A stretch of 64,000 nucleotides of DNA from Plicaturopsis crispa FD-325 SS-3 (taxonomy: Eukaryota; Basidiomycota; Agaricomycetes; Amylocorticiales; Amylocorticiaceae), in assembly GCA_000827205.1 (NCBI GenBank), contig KN832564.1:157470-221469 (forward strand), in the 5' to 3' direction. The translations under genes were made by a program, and so were the position numbers. This document shows, in pieces, positions 1 through 10,887 of this stretch (position 1 is the first letter of the stretch; every line of letters begins with the position of its first letter). Below the pieces are notes generated by a model. It made no database searches, was not told where the DNA came from, and saw only the letters and a list, made by a program, of their open reading frames with translations.

Positions 1-18
1 CGTCGGTAGTGGTGATGT

Positions 19-1024
19 CTAGGTTCTGTGGGATTGAGGACTAGGCGCCGAGCCTGGGCGACGCGGTACCAGACTTGCAGCTACGGGAAGTGGTACGGAG
101 CGTAGCTGGTCGCTTCCTGGTGCTCGTGAAGTGATGCCACGCTGGCCCGTGTTCCCGTACCTGTCTTATATAAGACCGAAGCCAACACACATATGTAAAG
201 ACATACCAGTGTCGGACTAGTGCCGCTCGGAGCTTCCCCAGGTTCGCCTTCTTGGCATGCCGGACATTGAAATAAGTGCACGCTGCCTGAAGAGGCTCCT
301 TTCTCTTGATGGTTTCCCTATGTAGTATGTGCAATAGTCGTGGTTAGAACATGCTACTGGACGGCAGTGGATATGAAACATACAAATGAGCCTCGAACAT
401 GTGTTCGGGCACGAGATTCCCCACCTCCGTTCGCATGGGAGATACCGCGGCATGGGCCTCGGGTACAGGGCTTTGGAAGGCTGCTGTACAACAAAGTGCA
501 TGCGTTATTGAGATGATCAGACGGTCGAGTAAAGCTGGTACTTACACGCGCGCTGATCTGTCGCCGATACTCCCACCGCGCCTATGGTACTCGATTCATC
601 AATGTTGTTGCCTGTGCTGTTGATGTTGAGATTCGGTTGTCTGTAGCGATAAGGTCCTGAATACAACGAAGGCTCTGTGATACGGACTCAGACTCACCCG
701 TTGGGTACCAGAACCTCTCCGAGTGGCTCGACATTGGTGTCCTCATTGGGCGGGACGTAAGCGTGTTCGACCTCTGTGGGTAGTCCCACCGTGTATGCCA
801 ATCTGAGTCCGCTAAACGAGCAACGAGACCGTCAGAATCATGATGTATAGACTAGAATGATAGCGAAGAGAAACAGAGGCGTACAGCTGGGCAGGCTGGT
901 AAGCGCCTTCGGGCACGAGGCTGCCAGTTTGAGTAGCGAGCACCGTGGCAAGATCTTGCGGAGATGACGAGTTGCGTGGAAGAAGAAGCACCGGGTCAAT
1001 CACCGGCTCAGTGCGATGATACAT
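19..1024 (-). CDS. Hypothetical protein, six-exon model
   Basis: I do not recognise this protein. Six exons joined by canonical GT-AG introns (885-1024, 698-802, 546-640, 384-483, 207-317, 19-160 on the minus strand) sum to 693 nt, about 230 residues, in one frame. The middle is protein-like and polar: VGLPTEVEHAYVPP, then NLNINSTGNNIDESS, then VGNLVPEHMFE. The N-terminus is uncertain. The frame stays open upstream of the Met at 1024 through a hydrophobic stretch (NPFLLLAVLYTLI) that would be a membrane segment if an upstream exon supplies the start. The last two exons are also uncertain, because an alternative frame there reads equally well (VHLFQCPACQEGEPGE). No domain was recognised. RNA evidence would be needed to fix both ends. 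Confidence 0.45.
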
Positions 1025-2070
1025 GGCCTTCCGAGGGTTGATTCGTGCAAAAAACTGACGTGTTATGAGAGTGTAGAGTACGGCGAGAAGGAGGAAAGGG
1101 TTGGTGTTACAGTAGGACGAGTAAGTAGTACAGGAATCGAATATCGTTCATTTTCGCAGTACCCACTGGCGGTCACCAGCCGATCGTGACACCCCGCCAA
1201 CCCAAAGGGGCAGTCACAAAAATATGGTGACTCGGCCACTTAGAGTCACGGGAGGGTCTTCTCGTTCCGCACTCGAGCGACGCGAGCCGGGGCAGGAGGA
1301 CCTCGGACAGTTGCTGAATGTGAGCACCTTGTTTCGAGCTGTGATGATGCGGCGCGTGATGTAATTTGATTTTGCTTCAGTCGAGGCTCTCGAGCGTTCA
1401 AACGTTCAAGTTGAACGAAAAGTTCGTGGTCCTTTCTATTTTCTCTGTTGGTGTAGCGCTAGAGAAAGAAAGTAAAGGGACTCAGCAGTATATGAAGTAC
1501 CTGCATGGAAAAATACCTACAATTTGAGACTAGTTTAACGCCGCACGAGTCGCCCAGGAAAGAGGGTACGAAAACGGCATGGTGACCGGGGGTCTTGAGA
1601 AATCTTTGGCGGACTGAACGCTGGCTGGCGGTCCTGCGACATCCTCCCTCCCTTTCGTCGCCGTTCTTCTCCTCGACGTCCGCCCCTTGCTCGTCGCTGT
1701 TCCCGCTGACCTGCTCACAGGGCTCCGTTTGTCCTCGCGTATCCTTCGCTGGATAATGCCCATTGTACCTCTGCGGTCGACACATCGCTTTCTCTCACCA
1801 CCAACAACACCGTCTACATTAGACCTGAATTTCCCCCATCTTGCTCAGACACTTATTCGTAATCCTACTCGTATCCTACTATTAGACTCCGACGAATGTC
1901 TGCACACCAGTCGTGGTCCTCTCCTTGGCCCGCCAGAACTGCCGCACCAGCCCCCTCGACCTCGCGGGCAAAACGGCGAAGACAGCACCGAGAACCGGAG
2001 TCCAGCAGACGGAGTAGCTTGCAGGCAATGAGTCACTCCACTCGCCAGGTCGCTGATTTACCTGCTGTCG
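1025..2070. other. Intergenic / 5' leader region
   Basis: No convincing coding region. It is the upstream side of both flanking genes. The part from about 1640 to 1880 is pyrimidine-rich on the plus strand, as is common in fungal promoters and 5' leaders, and leads into the membrane-protein gene. Short open frames on both strands here lack protein-like composition. Confidence 0.4.
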
Positions 2071-3496
2071 GTGCGTTCCACGTCCCATTCGACGCGTTCG
2101 GCGTACATTTTGCATATTATGCTCAGTCCGATGTTGCTGACATCGTTTTTTTCTTCGCGATTGTCGTATGAAGAGGCGGCACAGAGTCAATGCGAGATCA
2201 ACTCTGGCAACAATGTGTTCTCCTGCTTCCCCACCGCCGATACCGTCATCCCGCAACACGAATATGCGGCTTTCGTTTGTATGTGCCCACTTTCATCGGA
2301 TAACTGGTGTTAGATCGCTCACACATACAACATCGTCCGTCATATAGGGAATAGCCGCCTCCCTCAATTCGCTCAGACCAACCTGGTCAACATATACCTC
2401 TTCCAACAAGATTCCATGGCGATGGTCAACTCATGGACGAACGTTGACAACCCCACAGATCGCGCAGGACTGATCACTTACCAAGTGAACGACTCGTGGT
2501 GGCAAGGTGCGCGGGGCAGTCAATGGAACGGCAAGAACATAAGTCGGCCGTTCTATTGGGTGGTAACGAGGAACGATGTGGCCCTCGATGGGAATGCGTT
2601 ACCACAGTCTACGTTCAACGCCGTTCGTGAGTTTGATTTCTACGCTATCAAAGAAAGACATGTACTGAGACTTCTCAGAAACGACGTTTGCGGACTCGGT
2701 CATATCGTCCATGTCCATGACAAGCTCCCTAGCAGCAGCATCGTCCGCGTCGGTTGCCTCCGTATCATCCATCTCCGCCGCAGCGCACTCCTCTGCCTCT
2801 GGGTCTGCCGCGGGCTCCGCAGCGTCGTCGGCATCTTCTTCGGGTCTCGCTCCTGGCTCAAAGAGTGCGTCCTTCCCGCATTGGGCCATCGCCGTCATCG
2901 TCGTACTCGGCTTCCTCGCCCTCCTCACATGTGGCATTCTCGTGTTTCTCATCATGAGACGCATGCGCCGGAATGCCATTGCCGACTCCAACCGTGGGTC
3001 CATGGGCTCCGCAAGTCCCATGATGGCGAATGTCCAAAACGACCAAACCCCTCATTCGCCATTACTCAGTCCTGCGGCAGCGGTCGCTGCCAGCGCTACG
3101 GCTGGTGCGGCGCTGGCTGACCGGGGTCGGAGCTTGAGCTTACACGGCGCGCCCCTTGGAGCGTCCGCCGAAGGTCACGACGGTGCCTCCACGATCTCCC
3201 GCGCTAATTCCACGGGCGATTCGGGCCCGTTCTCCGGTGCAGACGCTGCGATCATGGCAGACGCGTTCCGAAAAGCACTACGGAAACCCGATTTCGCAGG
3301 CCAAGCGGTGGACGAGGGCTCGAGTCCGGAGACGGATGCCGATGTGCAAGAGGATGCGCTCGCTGCTAGTCAGCCGCCTCGGGACGTGGGTGCGGAGTTA
3401 GCAGAAGAAGGCCGAGATATCAGGAGCGTGAGCTCGAGTAGAGGAGTCCACGTAGAGACGCTGAGCGACGATGGTGATACCGTCCAAGACCATTAA
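2071..3496 (+). CDS. Single-pass membrane protein with Ser/Ala-rich stalk
   Basis: Modelled as three exons (2071-2278, 2348-2626, 2679-3496; 1305 nt, about 434 residues). The N-terminal part is a compact extracellular-type domain (FSCFPTADTVIPQHEY, then AAFVWNSRLPQF, then YQVNDSWWQGARGSQWNG, then FYWVVTRNDVALDG). A Ser/Ala-rich mucin-like stalk follows, then one membrane helix near residue 235 (WAIAVIVVLGFLALLTCGIL) ending in basic RRMRR. The cytoplasmic tail is about 185 residues, acidic and low-complexity. This layout recurs in mushroom membrane proteins without an assigned function; a wall or osmotic sensor is conceivable but is inference only. Both introns restore a continuous frame. The start is weak: Met residues at 2071, 2119 and 2131 are in frame and none heads an obvious signal peptide, so a first exon may be missing. 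Confidence 0.75.
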
Positions 3497-4393
3497 CACC
3501 CGTTGTGGTGTTTCCGCCGCGTACGCATTTTCCCCAATGCGCGCGAGTGTCGTCGCTCATTTCGTTCCTTGTTCTCATGGTTTTTCTGGGTGTTTTGGGT
3601 GTACAGTCGTCCGTTCTTCATTTGGCACTCCTCCGCTTCACTTCACACCACCTGCTTTCGACCTCCTCACTGTCCCATGCTCGCGCTACCTCTTCTTGTC
3701 TTCGGACCATGTTGCCTTTATTAGTCTTATTTTTCTCTTTCGCATTGCTTCTCGTACTCATTGCACTCCCCGTCGCATCGCACCGCTTCATCTTACCGCC
3801 CGCCACCAGTCCACTCACACCGGCTGCGCGCCCGCAAACCTTACTGTCCATCCCTTCTCACCGCCGCTTCGAAAACCCCACCCGCTCCCACCGCCGCTGC
3901 GCGTACCCAGCGCCCGTACTTTGCGATCAGCATGATCACCCCCCATATGATTCCCCGGCACCATACACCGGCGCGGCCCGTCCAACTCGTCCGTACCCAC
4001 CGACGCACACACGCTCTTTTGCCGCCCCCGTACGGCTGTCCTAGACCCCCTTGTCATTATCACCTGTTCATTCGTCTCTCTTGCTGTTCGATCCTCCCAT
4101 TACCTTGTGTTTTAGCCACCGCCACACCTCGTCTCCGGTCTCCCATATCCCTAGTTACTTATTACCGACGCTATCGGGGACTCAGAAAAATCTTTCTTGT
4201 TTCTCTTCCGCTCTTTTGACCGCGATGCCGAGTTTTGTTAGTGCTGAAGGAAACCTCCTTTTTCATGTCCCAGTTGTGTGCTAGACATAGTGGCTTGCTG
4301 TCACTCAAATGCCCATGCGCTTTCTAGGTGTCAGAGGAAATCTGGTGGAGATATTATGAGTAGGTAGCCGCAAGTGATCAGGCGCCGAATCGT
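3497..4393 (+). other. 3' region and spacer, no gene seen
   Basis: About 900 bp of C/T-rich plus-strand sequence after the stop of the membrane-protein gene. It keeps long open frames in several phases, but these are Pro/Ser/His-rich translations of a pyrimidine-biased tract without conserved motifs. It is best read as 3' UTR plus the upstream region of the BTB gene. Confidence 0.45.
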
Positions 4394-5725
4394 GTGGCGC
4401 GCGACGTGTCTTTCTCACCTTTACCACTTAGTACTAGTAGTAGCACGCGTACGGGGCTCACGGCACCTTGCGACCTCAATCCACACAACGACGCAGTTCG
4501 ACCAATGGCCGTAGTACATGACCCAGATTATTATATATGCGACGGCAACGTCGTCGTCCAGGTCGAAAGCACGCTGTTCAAGGCGCGCTAAATTCCTTGT
4601 CCTCCAAGCTTGAGATCGTGAGATTGACGCATTGTCTCATGGATTGGTCAGGTTCACCGGTCGAATCTACGGAGGGATGGCTCGGCATTCCATACCATGT
4701 TTGACCTAGGTCAAGAGACGCCTCACTCCGGAGGTGGCAGCGACGAGGATCCCATCATCCTCTCCGGCGACTCTGTGGCAGAGTTTCACGCGTTGATGTG
4801 GTCATTATACGCGTTGTAAGCATCCTATGCGCGTTTATTGTGAGGAAATGTACATGATGACGATGAATGCTATAGGCCTCCAGAATTCGCATCGCCGTCC
4901 GTAGGTACCAATATCCTCCGACTCACCAACCTCGCCCGAATCGCGCACAAGTATCAGTTTGAGACGCTAGAAAACTGGGCGCTGGGCACTCTTTGCAGAT
5001 CCTACCCACCAACGATGGAAAATCTTTTCAGATCCTACCCACCAACGCTCTCGTCGTCTACCTCACCGACGCTTGAGGAGGTTACGGAAGTGGCGGCTCT
5101 TTGCAAGCATCATCTGCTTAGCAGAAGATTGACATCGACATGGTATTCGTTGCTGGACCAAGGGCGGGATGTCGCAATCGCTATGCGCGTCTCGGAGCGC
5201 CTCGATTTCCAGGATCTTATGGGCCGGGCATATTACACGATGATGCTCAAAGGTCGAGCGGCTTGGAACGACGATCCGGACCTCACCTATGAGCAGAGAG
5301 TGCGGCTATTATCGGGCTTCTACAATATCTCCCATCTTTGGGAGATATTCCCACTTGACCTGCCCTCCAAAACAATCGCTCCCCTACCACTACACGACAA
5401 ACGGTGCCAGGAAGGGGGTACGCGGAGGTTGTACTGCGATGAGTATTGGTGCACCTTCATCACGAAAAAGGATTTTCTATCATCCCTGGTACACGAATGG
5501 TGCCAAAAACACGGCAAGGTTGCTCCTAAATTTCCAGACGTCCTCGGACTGGGAGCATACGCGGAGTTGTCGTTGGGCCCGACGTCTTTTGGGGCTGAGT
5601 TTCAAGCAACAGGTGATGGATGGGCACCACAGTGTTGCCTGAAAGTAGGAGCTGCGGTAGCTATGAGCAAGAAAGTAGAGCAGATCCGCTCTGACCTATC
5701 GTCCTTCTTTATGAGCGCGATCTAA
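4394..5725 (+). CDS. BTB/POZ domain protein
   Basis: Three exons (4394-4582, 4652-4815, 4876-5725; 1203 nt, about 400 residues). The BTB/POZ fold begins at PDYYICDGNVVVQVESTLFK and continues as VHRSNLRRDGSAFHTMFDL and DSVAEFHALMWSLYAL, the usual agaricomycete BTB signature; the rest is the helical C-terminal region. BTB proteins mediate protein-protein contacts, often as Cullin-3 adaptors, but the partner is unknown. Intron 2 is canonical. Intron 1 must be removed to give FK-VHR, and the only donor at that point is GC (AAG/GCGCGC), not GT. Exon 3 starts with a 33-nt in-frame direct duplication (RSYPPT repeated 11 residues apart). The gene is either functional with a GC-AG intron or an early pseudogene. 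Met at 4505 is an alternative start. Confidence 0.75.
4996..5047 (+). repeat. 33-bp in-frame direct duplication in BTB gene
   Basis: The 19-mer CAGATCCTACCCACCAACG occurs at 4996-5014 and again at 5029-5047, a period of 33 nt (11 codons), so RSYPPT appears twice in the protein. The copies are identical over 19 nt, which suggests a recent slippage or duplication event. Confidence 0.85.
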
Positions 5726-6000
5726 ATAAAGTATGTTTTAACAGCGCTACACTACAAGCAATATTAATGAGCAATATTTGTCAGGCAAGTATCTATGTTC
5801 GCAGGCGTCCTCTGTAGCTGTCCAAACGAGACTACGGGCAACTGGACGATCTCCAGTGGCAGCGCAGCTGTAGCAGTGAATCGAGCTTAGATGTGGGCGA
5901 AAGAGGCGCGTAAATCAGATTCGTATTCAAGTTCCATTATATGTCCATGAATCATATCAAAATGTACAACCGTCACTCCCCGAATTGACTGTAGCTAGGT
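5726..6000. other. Convergent 3' intergenic region
   Basis: Short AT-rich spacer between the stop of the plus-strand BTB gene and the stop of the minus-strand GST gene. Nothing else recognised. Confidence 0.5.
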
Positions 6001-6956
6001 TTACTTGCGCAATTCAACCAATTTCTTGACGTATACGTCATTCAAGTAGGCCTGAGCACAAAAAAATCAGCCTTGGACACTTTGGCGCCTCAGCAAGGAA
6101 GCTCACCTCGTCGAACGTAGCCTTGAAGCTTTGGCGCGCTTTCAGAGCCTGGAACCACCTCCAGAACCGCGCATATTTCGGATCCTCACTCAGCGTCTTG
6201 AGGAGTTTCGGGCCCTCCCCGACGGCAAACGCGCCCGCATCGTTCACCAGCGCAACCTCGAGCCGTGCGATGAGCGGTAGGGCGGACACGTCCGCGATCG
6301 TGAACGTATCGCCGAGAGCGAACGGCTTGTCCGCGGGCAGCAAGTCCTGCAGCGCCTCCACGCCAGGGAATATGGCCTCGGGCTTGCCCTGGACGACGAC
6401 GGCGCCGTAGGCGGGGAGGAACTTGTTAGAGACGACGTCGATGAAGAGGCGCGCTTTTGCGCGGCCGACGGCGTCGGCGGGGCGGAGCGGGGAGGAGGGG
6501 TAGAGGTCGGCGATGAACTCGACGAGGATGGAGGACTCGGTTATTCTCTCGGCTTCTGGGGACGGGTCTTCGGGGGGTGCCTCGGGACCACCGTACGTTA
6601 TGACAGGAACCTGATGAGCCCAGTTAGATATCGTAGGATGGTACAGGTGCGGGAGGGGCTGCATGTATGCACACACCTTGCCGAGTGCATTGACTTTCGG
6701 GAACCACGACGGCTTGTCATATAAATCCACAGGGTATTTTGTGTGCTTTGCGCCGACCTCCTCGAGCGCCAGTTCAACCTGAAGCCGAGGATAAGTACAT
6801 TTAGTAAAGCGTGTAGAAAATATCACGAAGCACACATACTCGGTGTGCAAAGGGGCATATCTACATGTCAATATCGTTAGCATTGCTGATTCCACCTGCA
6901 GTGAGATCCTTCAAACCACATACCTTGGCGGTGTAAAGGGTTAGTTTTTCAGGCAT
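6001..6956 (-). CDS. Glutathione S-transferase, omega-like
   Basis: Five exons (6924-6956, 6840-6860, 6677-6778, 6107-6610, 6001-6051) give 711 nt, 236 residues, a normal GST length. The thioredoxin-fold N-terminus reads MPEKLTLYTAK-ICPFAHR-VELALEEVGAKH; Cys13 in CPFAH is the catalytic cysteine expected of omega/GSTO enzymes, which do glutathione-dependent thiol transfer and reduction in the cytosol. The GKVPVITYGG cis-Pro strand and the ESSILVEFIADLYP glutathione-binding segment follow. The helical C-domain contains FALGDTFTIADVSALPLIARLE. The catalytic motif lies entirely on a 21-nt second exon. The start is the Met that gives the usual short N-terminus before the first beta-strand. All introns are GT-AG and all exons are multiples of three. 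Confidence 0.9.
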
Positions 6957-7358
6957 GCTGGCGGTCGATTTGAAATGGCGGACAAAATTTTGTGCGAGTC
7001 TGATAGCTGGTCGCATCTGTTTATAAGAGAAATATGAAAACACATTTCTCTCTCCGCCATCGCTATAAGTGCTGTCTACACAAGCGCAAGGAGATGCTGA
7101 CAGACGCCCGACGCGCTGAGTAATTAGGAAATTTGTAAAGTTGCAGACCAACATTTCACTTAGTAATCAGTGGTGGATAGGAGCCCTCCGCGGATTTAGC
7201 GGCGAGAAATTGACGGTGTCTCTCAGGTGTCTGCTTGAAAGTGTTCAAAATCAGTACATGTTCTGGTATGCAGAAGGCTCTCGCGATATGCAGTAGCTGT
7301 AGTCTATGTATTGACCTCTATATATGTGTATCATACTCATACGCGACCATAGAGCCGT
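6957..7358. other. Intergenic region upstream of GST
   Basis: About 400 bp holding the GST promoter side and the 3' flank of the F-box gene. No additional coding signal or clear TATA box was recognised. Confidence 0.45.
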
Positions 7359-8276
7359 CTAATTTTCGTACCATGCACCTGCATCCCCATGTACACTATC
7401 AAGCCACTCCGCTCGCGACTCCCGACCATCGCTCTCTCCAAGCATAACCAAACCCTGTCTCTCGCACGCTATGACAGCAAACGCCGCCCAATTCTCCTTC
7501 ATGATTTCCAGCCTAGACCGCGGCTTCACCTTCAATTGCGGCGGGCACGGCTCGTAGCACATCTCGAGCTGAAACTGCCGCAGCGTGCCCGGAAGCACGT
7601 CCAGGACGTCCTCGCGGAAGTTCCTCTGTACGGGAGAGTACCCGAGCACGCGCAGGTGCGTGAGGTGAGGCGCGAGGCGCGCGATGCGCTGCACCAAGTC
7701 GACGAGGTCGCCCGGGAAGCGCATATCGCAGCTCACCTCGCCCCAGCGCGGCAAGGGGGTAACCGCGACGCGGGGGTCGTTCACCAGGGGAATGCGGGAC
7801 ACCGAGAGATGCGTGAGGGAGGGGAGGACGGTGTCTGGGGGGAGCCGCGCGCCGTGGAGGACGAGCTCTGTGAGGTGGGAGGGGAAGCTGGACGGGGGGA
7901 GCCCGACGGACATGTCGCTCCTGTATGGGTGGCCGTACTGGGATGCGAGGTCGAGGGTGACGATGCGCAGGGAGGGGCCGGCGAGCGCGAGGATGCACGC
8001 GACTGCCTCGTATTCCCTTTCTGTGTGGGGTTGGTTTTGGCTGCTGCGGATGTGCAAGTAGCGAATGCGTCGAAGTGATGGTGTACGTTGCTTGAAGAAC
8101 GCGGCGAACTGGATGATTTGCTGTCGTCCTTGGAGGGAGACGGATTGCAATGTAGTCGTTTGCAACGCCCAACGGAAGGCATGCGAAGCAAGGGATAGGG
8201 CATGTCCCGTCTCTCCGCTATCCATGCATGCTAGTGAGAATATGTACTGCCAGATTTCCAAGGGTACTCTATCCAT
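7359..8276 (-). CDS. F-box-like protein
   Basis: Single-exon frame of 305 residues. It opens with MDRVPLEIWQYIFSLACMD, a typical mushroom F-box start (hydrophobic Leu/Pro-Glu-Ile-Trp-x2-Ile-Phe), followed by LSLASHAFRWALQTTTLQSV and then leucine-rich strands such as SHLTELVLHGARLPPDTVLP and LPSLTHLSVSRIPLV. F-box proteins couple substrates to SCF ubiquitin ligases; the substrate is unknown. Starting at Met 8276 places the F-box at the N-terminus. An in-frame Met 25 codons upstream (8351) would add a poly-Thr stretch encoded by a GTG/CAC microsatellite and looks like leader sequence. G+C is high at third positions. Confidence 0.75.
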   Translation of the reverse strand: MDRVPLEIWQYIFSLACMDSGETGHALSLASHAFRWALQTTTLQSVSLQGRQQIIQFAAFFKQRTPSLRRIRYLHIRSSQNQPHTEREYEAVACILALAGPSLRIVTLDLASQYGHPYRSDMSVGLPPSSFPSHLTELVLHGARLPPDTVLPSLTHLSVSRIPLVNDPRVAVTPLPRWGEVSCDMRFPGDLVDLVQRIARLAPHLTHLRVLGYSPVQRNFREDVLDVLPGTLRQFQLEMCYEPCPPQLKVKPRSRLEIMKENWAAFAVIACERQGLVMLGESDGRESRAEWLDSVHGDAGAWYEN

Positions 8277-8278
8277 AG

Positions 8279-8301
8279 TGGTGGTGGTGGTGGTGGTGGT
8301 T
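8279..8301. repeat. (GTG)n microsatellite
   Basis: A run of GTG triplets (CAC on the minus strand) immediately upstream of the preferred F-box start codon. If translated it would encode poly-Thr. Confidence 0.7.
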
Positions 8302-9141
8302 GAGAAAGATGTAAGCGTCCTTTCCTTGAAAACATCGTGGGTATATAACATTGACTAATTGAAGACCTGTATCGGAGGACAGGAGGCAGACATGCTGCGC
8401 CTCGATGCTAAACCTGTGTCTGAAAATTTTCATAATTAGCATCCGCTATCTGCAAGCGGTTACCGACCAGTCTCGTCAACGTATGGCCCTGCGCGGATCG
8501 CAATCTCCGTCACACTCGTAAAGTAGTACTGCCGTACCCGGGCTCGAGATCGAGCTCTGACCTGCGCTTCGTCGACCTAGAGCGGCTCGAAACTCGTGGA
8601 GAATCCGCCTAGATTTGCTCATGGCTGGGTGCCCTTACCCACCCCGTTCTTCGTCTAGCGTGAGGTCTAGGAGGATCTGAGGGAGTGCATTCAAGACCTG
8701 GAAAGCGATAGCTCGGAGAAAGCAGAACCAGAAGGCATTCTTTGTATAACATTCTCCCAGAGGATGCTCGATGCAAAGACGAAGACGCCTCCAGGTCGAC
8801 TCCAGAATGAGTCGCTGGATACGCTGCCGAATGCCGAGTTACCGGACGGAGGCTCTAGGCAAGCAAGAACAAACAACGCTTTGCAAGTTCGCAACGTTGT
8901 CCCGAACGGCGAACAGGCACGACCGGAGTGGTTGTCATCTCATTCTGCTCCCTCGTTTCGCATTTGTGTACTGTAGTATTGAGAAGGAAAATATAATAAC
9001 ACTTTTTCAGTCATTCCTCAACGCACTAAGGAGCTGTTGAACACGCTGAGGTGGCACTAGAGTCGAGAGATGATAGTTACGACCATGCAAATCTTACAAG
9101 ATAACTCTGTAGTCAGATACATCGTCACATTCAAACCACAT
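8302..9141. other. Gene-poor tract, possible decayed coding fragment
   Basis: No intact gene. On the plus strand 8671-8976 is open and reads as a polar, protein-like segment (EDLRECIQDLESDSSEKAEP), but it has no start context or partner exons and matches no family I know. It may be a relic or chance. Confidence 0.25.
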
Positions 9142-10195
9142 TCACCAGGGAACCGTCTCTCCGTCCTGGTTAAGGAACGTGCCTCCCGTCTTCTCGCGCG
9201 TCGCCTCGTCGATCCTCGCCAACACACCCTTCACGCTCTCCTCCACAGTAATCTTCGGTGTCGCCGCTACCTCCGGAACCTTCTCGCCCACTATTTGCGC
9301 TGTTTGAGACATAATGATTGAGCATGGATTCAACAGTCTCAGATGAGATTTGCTCACCGCCTTCGGTGTCGACTGCGCCCGGATGCAGAGCGAAGGAAAC
9401 TGGGCGGTCGCGATTAACATTGGTCGTCTCATCTAGCATCATGATGCGGGAGGACTTCAACTCACTAAGGCGCTCGTTCTCAAAGTGGATCTTGCGAGTG
9501 AGGAAGTTCACGGCAGCTTTCGAGGGGCCATACGCAGAGAGTCTAGCAGGGACCGCCGCACCGACCTCGATGCTCCCCGCGATCGTAGAGATCACGGCGA
9601 ATTTGGGAATACTCGGCGCCGATTGAAGTAGCGGATAGAAGGCTTGGAAGAGCACTAGCGGACCGACGGCGTTGACCTATCGGTATGAATATATAGCAAA
9701 CTTGAGGGACGGGCCTGCGATTTTACGCTTACCTTGAAATGACGCTCCACCTCGTCTATGGGCACCTCATTGGCAGCGACCCAAGTATCGGCAATACCTG
9801 CACACCCTTAGATCAGGAGCCGTACACACCCGTTGTCTGAGCACTGCACTCACCGGCGTTGGCGATGATAACGTCAATATGTCCAGCAACTTTCTGCACG
9901 AGCGCCGCGGCGGCCTCGGCATCCTCCTTGCTTGCGGACACGAGCTTCACGATGTGAAGCTTCCCGGGATGTTGCTTGGCGAGCGCATGCAGGTTCGTGG
10001 CTACGGCCGGGTCGCGTGCACCAGCACATATGACCACGTTCTCGCGCTGGACGAGGCTTTTGACCAGTCCGAAACCTACACATGATCGTGGTCAGAATCC
10101 GAGGCATTGGACAATCTCCCGTCGCGAAAGACTTCCTACTCACCGATGCCACGGGTCGCGCCGGAAACGACGTACACGACAGAGTTTGCAGACAT
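9142..10195 (-). CDS. Short-chain dehydrogenase/reductase
   Basis: Multi-exon gene starting at 10195 (MSANSVVYVVSGATRGIGFGL...). GATRGIG is the Gly-rich dinucleotide-binding motif of classical SDRs; IIANAG matches the NNAG structural motif; SAYGPSKAAVN carries the catalytic Tyr-x3-Lys, preceded by STIAGSI with the catalytic Ser region. The C-terminal part has LHPGAVDTE and ends GGTFLNQDGETVPW. It resembles sniffer/aflatoxin-ketoreductase-like SDRs that act on small carbonyls in the cytosol, but the substrate cannot be read from the sequence. Most introns are GT-AG and about 50-60 nt. A short GT-rich insertion after HFENERL could be a further very small intron or retained coding sequence. Length of about 250 residues is normal. 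Confidence 0.88.
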
Positions 10196-10725
10196 ATTTG
10201 CAACGGACGGTATAATTTTTCAGATGTTCCGAGACCTATGTGGATGATAAAATACACCCATGGTATCCTCAAACGCCGTCTATTTGTACTCTCCCTTGCT
10301 TACTTCGGTGTCATTGAGAACTTGGAGAAATTGAGCTGCTGACCCAATTAATGCTGACCGCACACATTGGTGATACACTCACGTGCTTGGATGAGCACTG
10401 GTAATCCTTAGATGAGAACACTTGGCGCCCAAGCAATATTACTGATACTTACCATAGCAGCTGAGAAACGACGTTGCCGCAGTAATAAGACCATTCGACC
10501 TACAACTTCAACAAGTCATCATATGCAGATCAGCGGGCCGAAGGACTGGAAATCACGTAGAGTCAGGATACACACCTTGCTCATTCAGAAATTTGAGGCC
10601 CTATTCAGGGAGGCACGACTTGAACAGCCCGCACCGCTCGCCCTACTTAGCATATGAGATCCCACAAATGAGTGGGACCTGCAAAACGTCCACATGATGG
10701 AGGAGACACCTAGCAGGATGGAAGC
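10196..10725. other. Intergenic region, no gene recognised
   Basis: Upstream flank of the SDR gene. Short open frames on both strands have no motif content. It precedes the retroposed insert. Confidence 0.4.
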
Positions 10726-10887
10726 GAGACTGACGGATGGGACATGCGGGTGAAACTCCTGCGAAGCTAGCGGAATGCGTAGGGCCTGACGGTATGGCAC
10801 TCAAATGTCGTACCTGCTGTGTCGGTTGCTCGCATCATAATCGCTCTACCAAAAAAAAAAAAAAAAAAAAAGAGACTGACGGATGGG
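10726..10887 (+). mobile_element. Retroposed poly-A insert with target-site duplication
   Basis: The 16-mer GAGACTGACGGATGGG is present at 10726-10741 and, perfectly, at 10872-10887. Between the copies lie about 109 bp of unique sequence followed by an uninterrupted run of 21 A (10851-10871) that abuts the second copy. A body, a 3' poly-A tail and a flanking direct repeat of this size are the hallmarks of target-primed reverse transcription, by which LINE enzymes insert SINEs or cellular transcripts. I see no polymerase III A/B boxes and no coding frame in the body, so it could be a SINE, a retroposed small RNA or a truncated mRNA copy. The perfect duplication and pure A-tail argue for recent insertion. 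Confidence 0.8.

Noticed and set aside
3471-4219. Several overlapping plus-strand frames
   Set aside because: Pyrimidine-rich tract open in three phases at once; no motif and no splice structure.
8671-8976. Protein-like open stretch in a spacer
   Set aside because: No start, no splice partner, no similarity recognised; may be chance or a very old relic.
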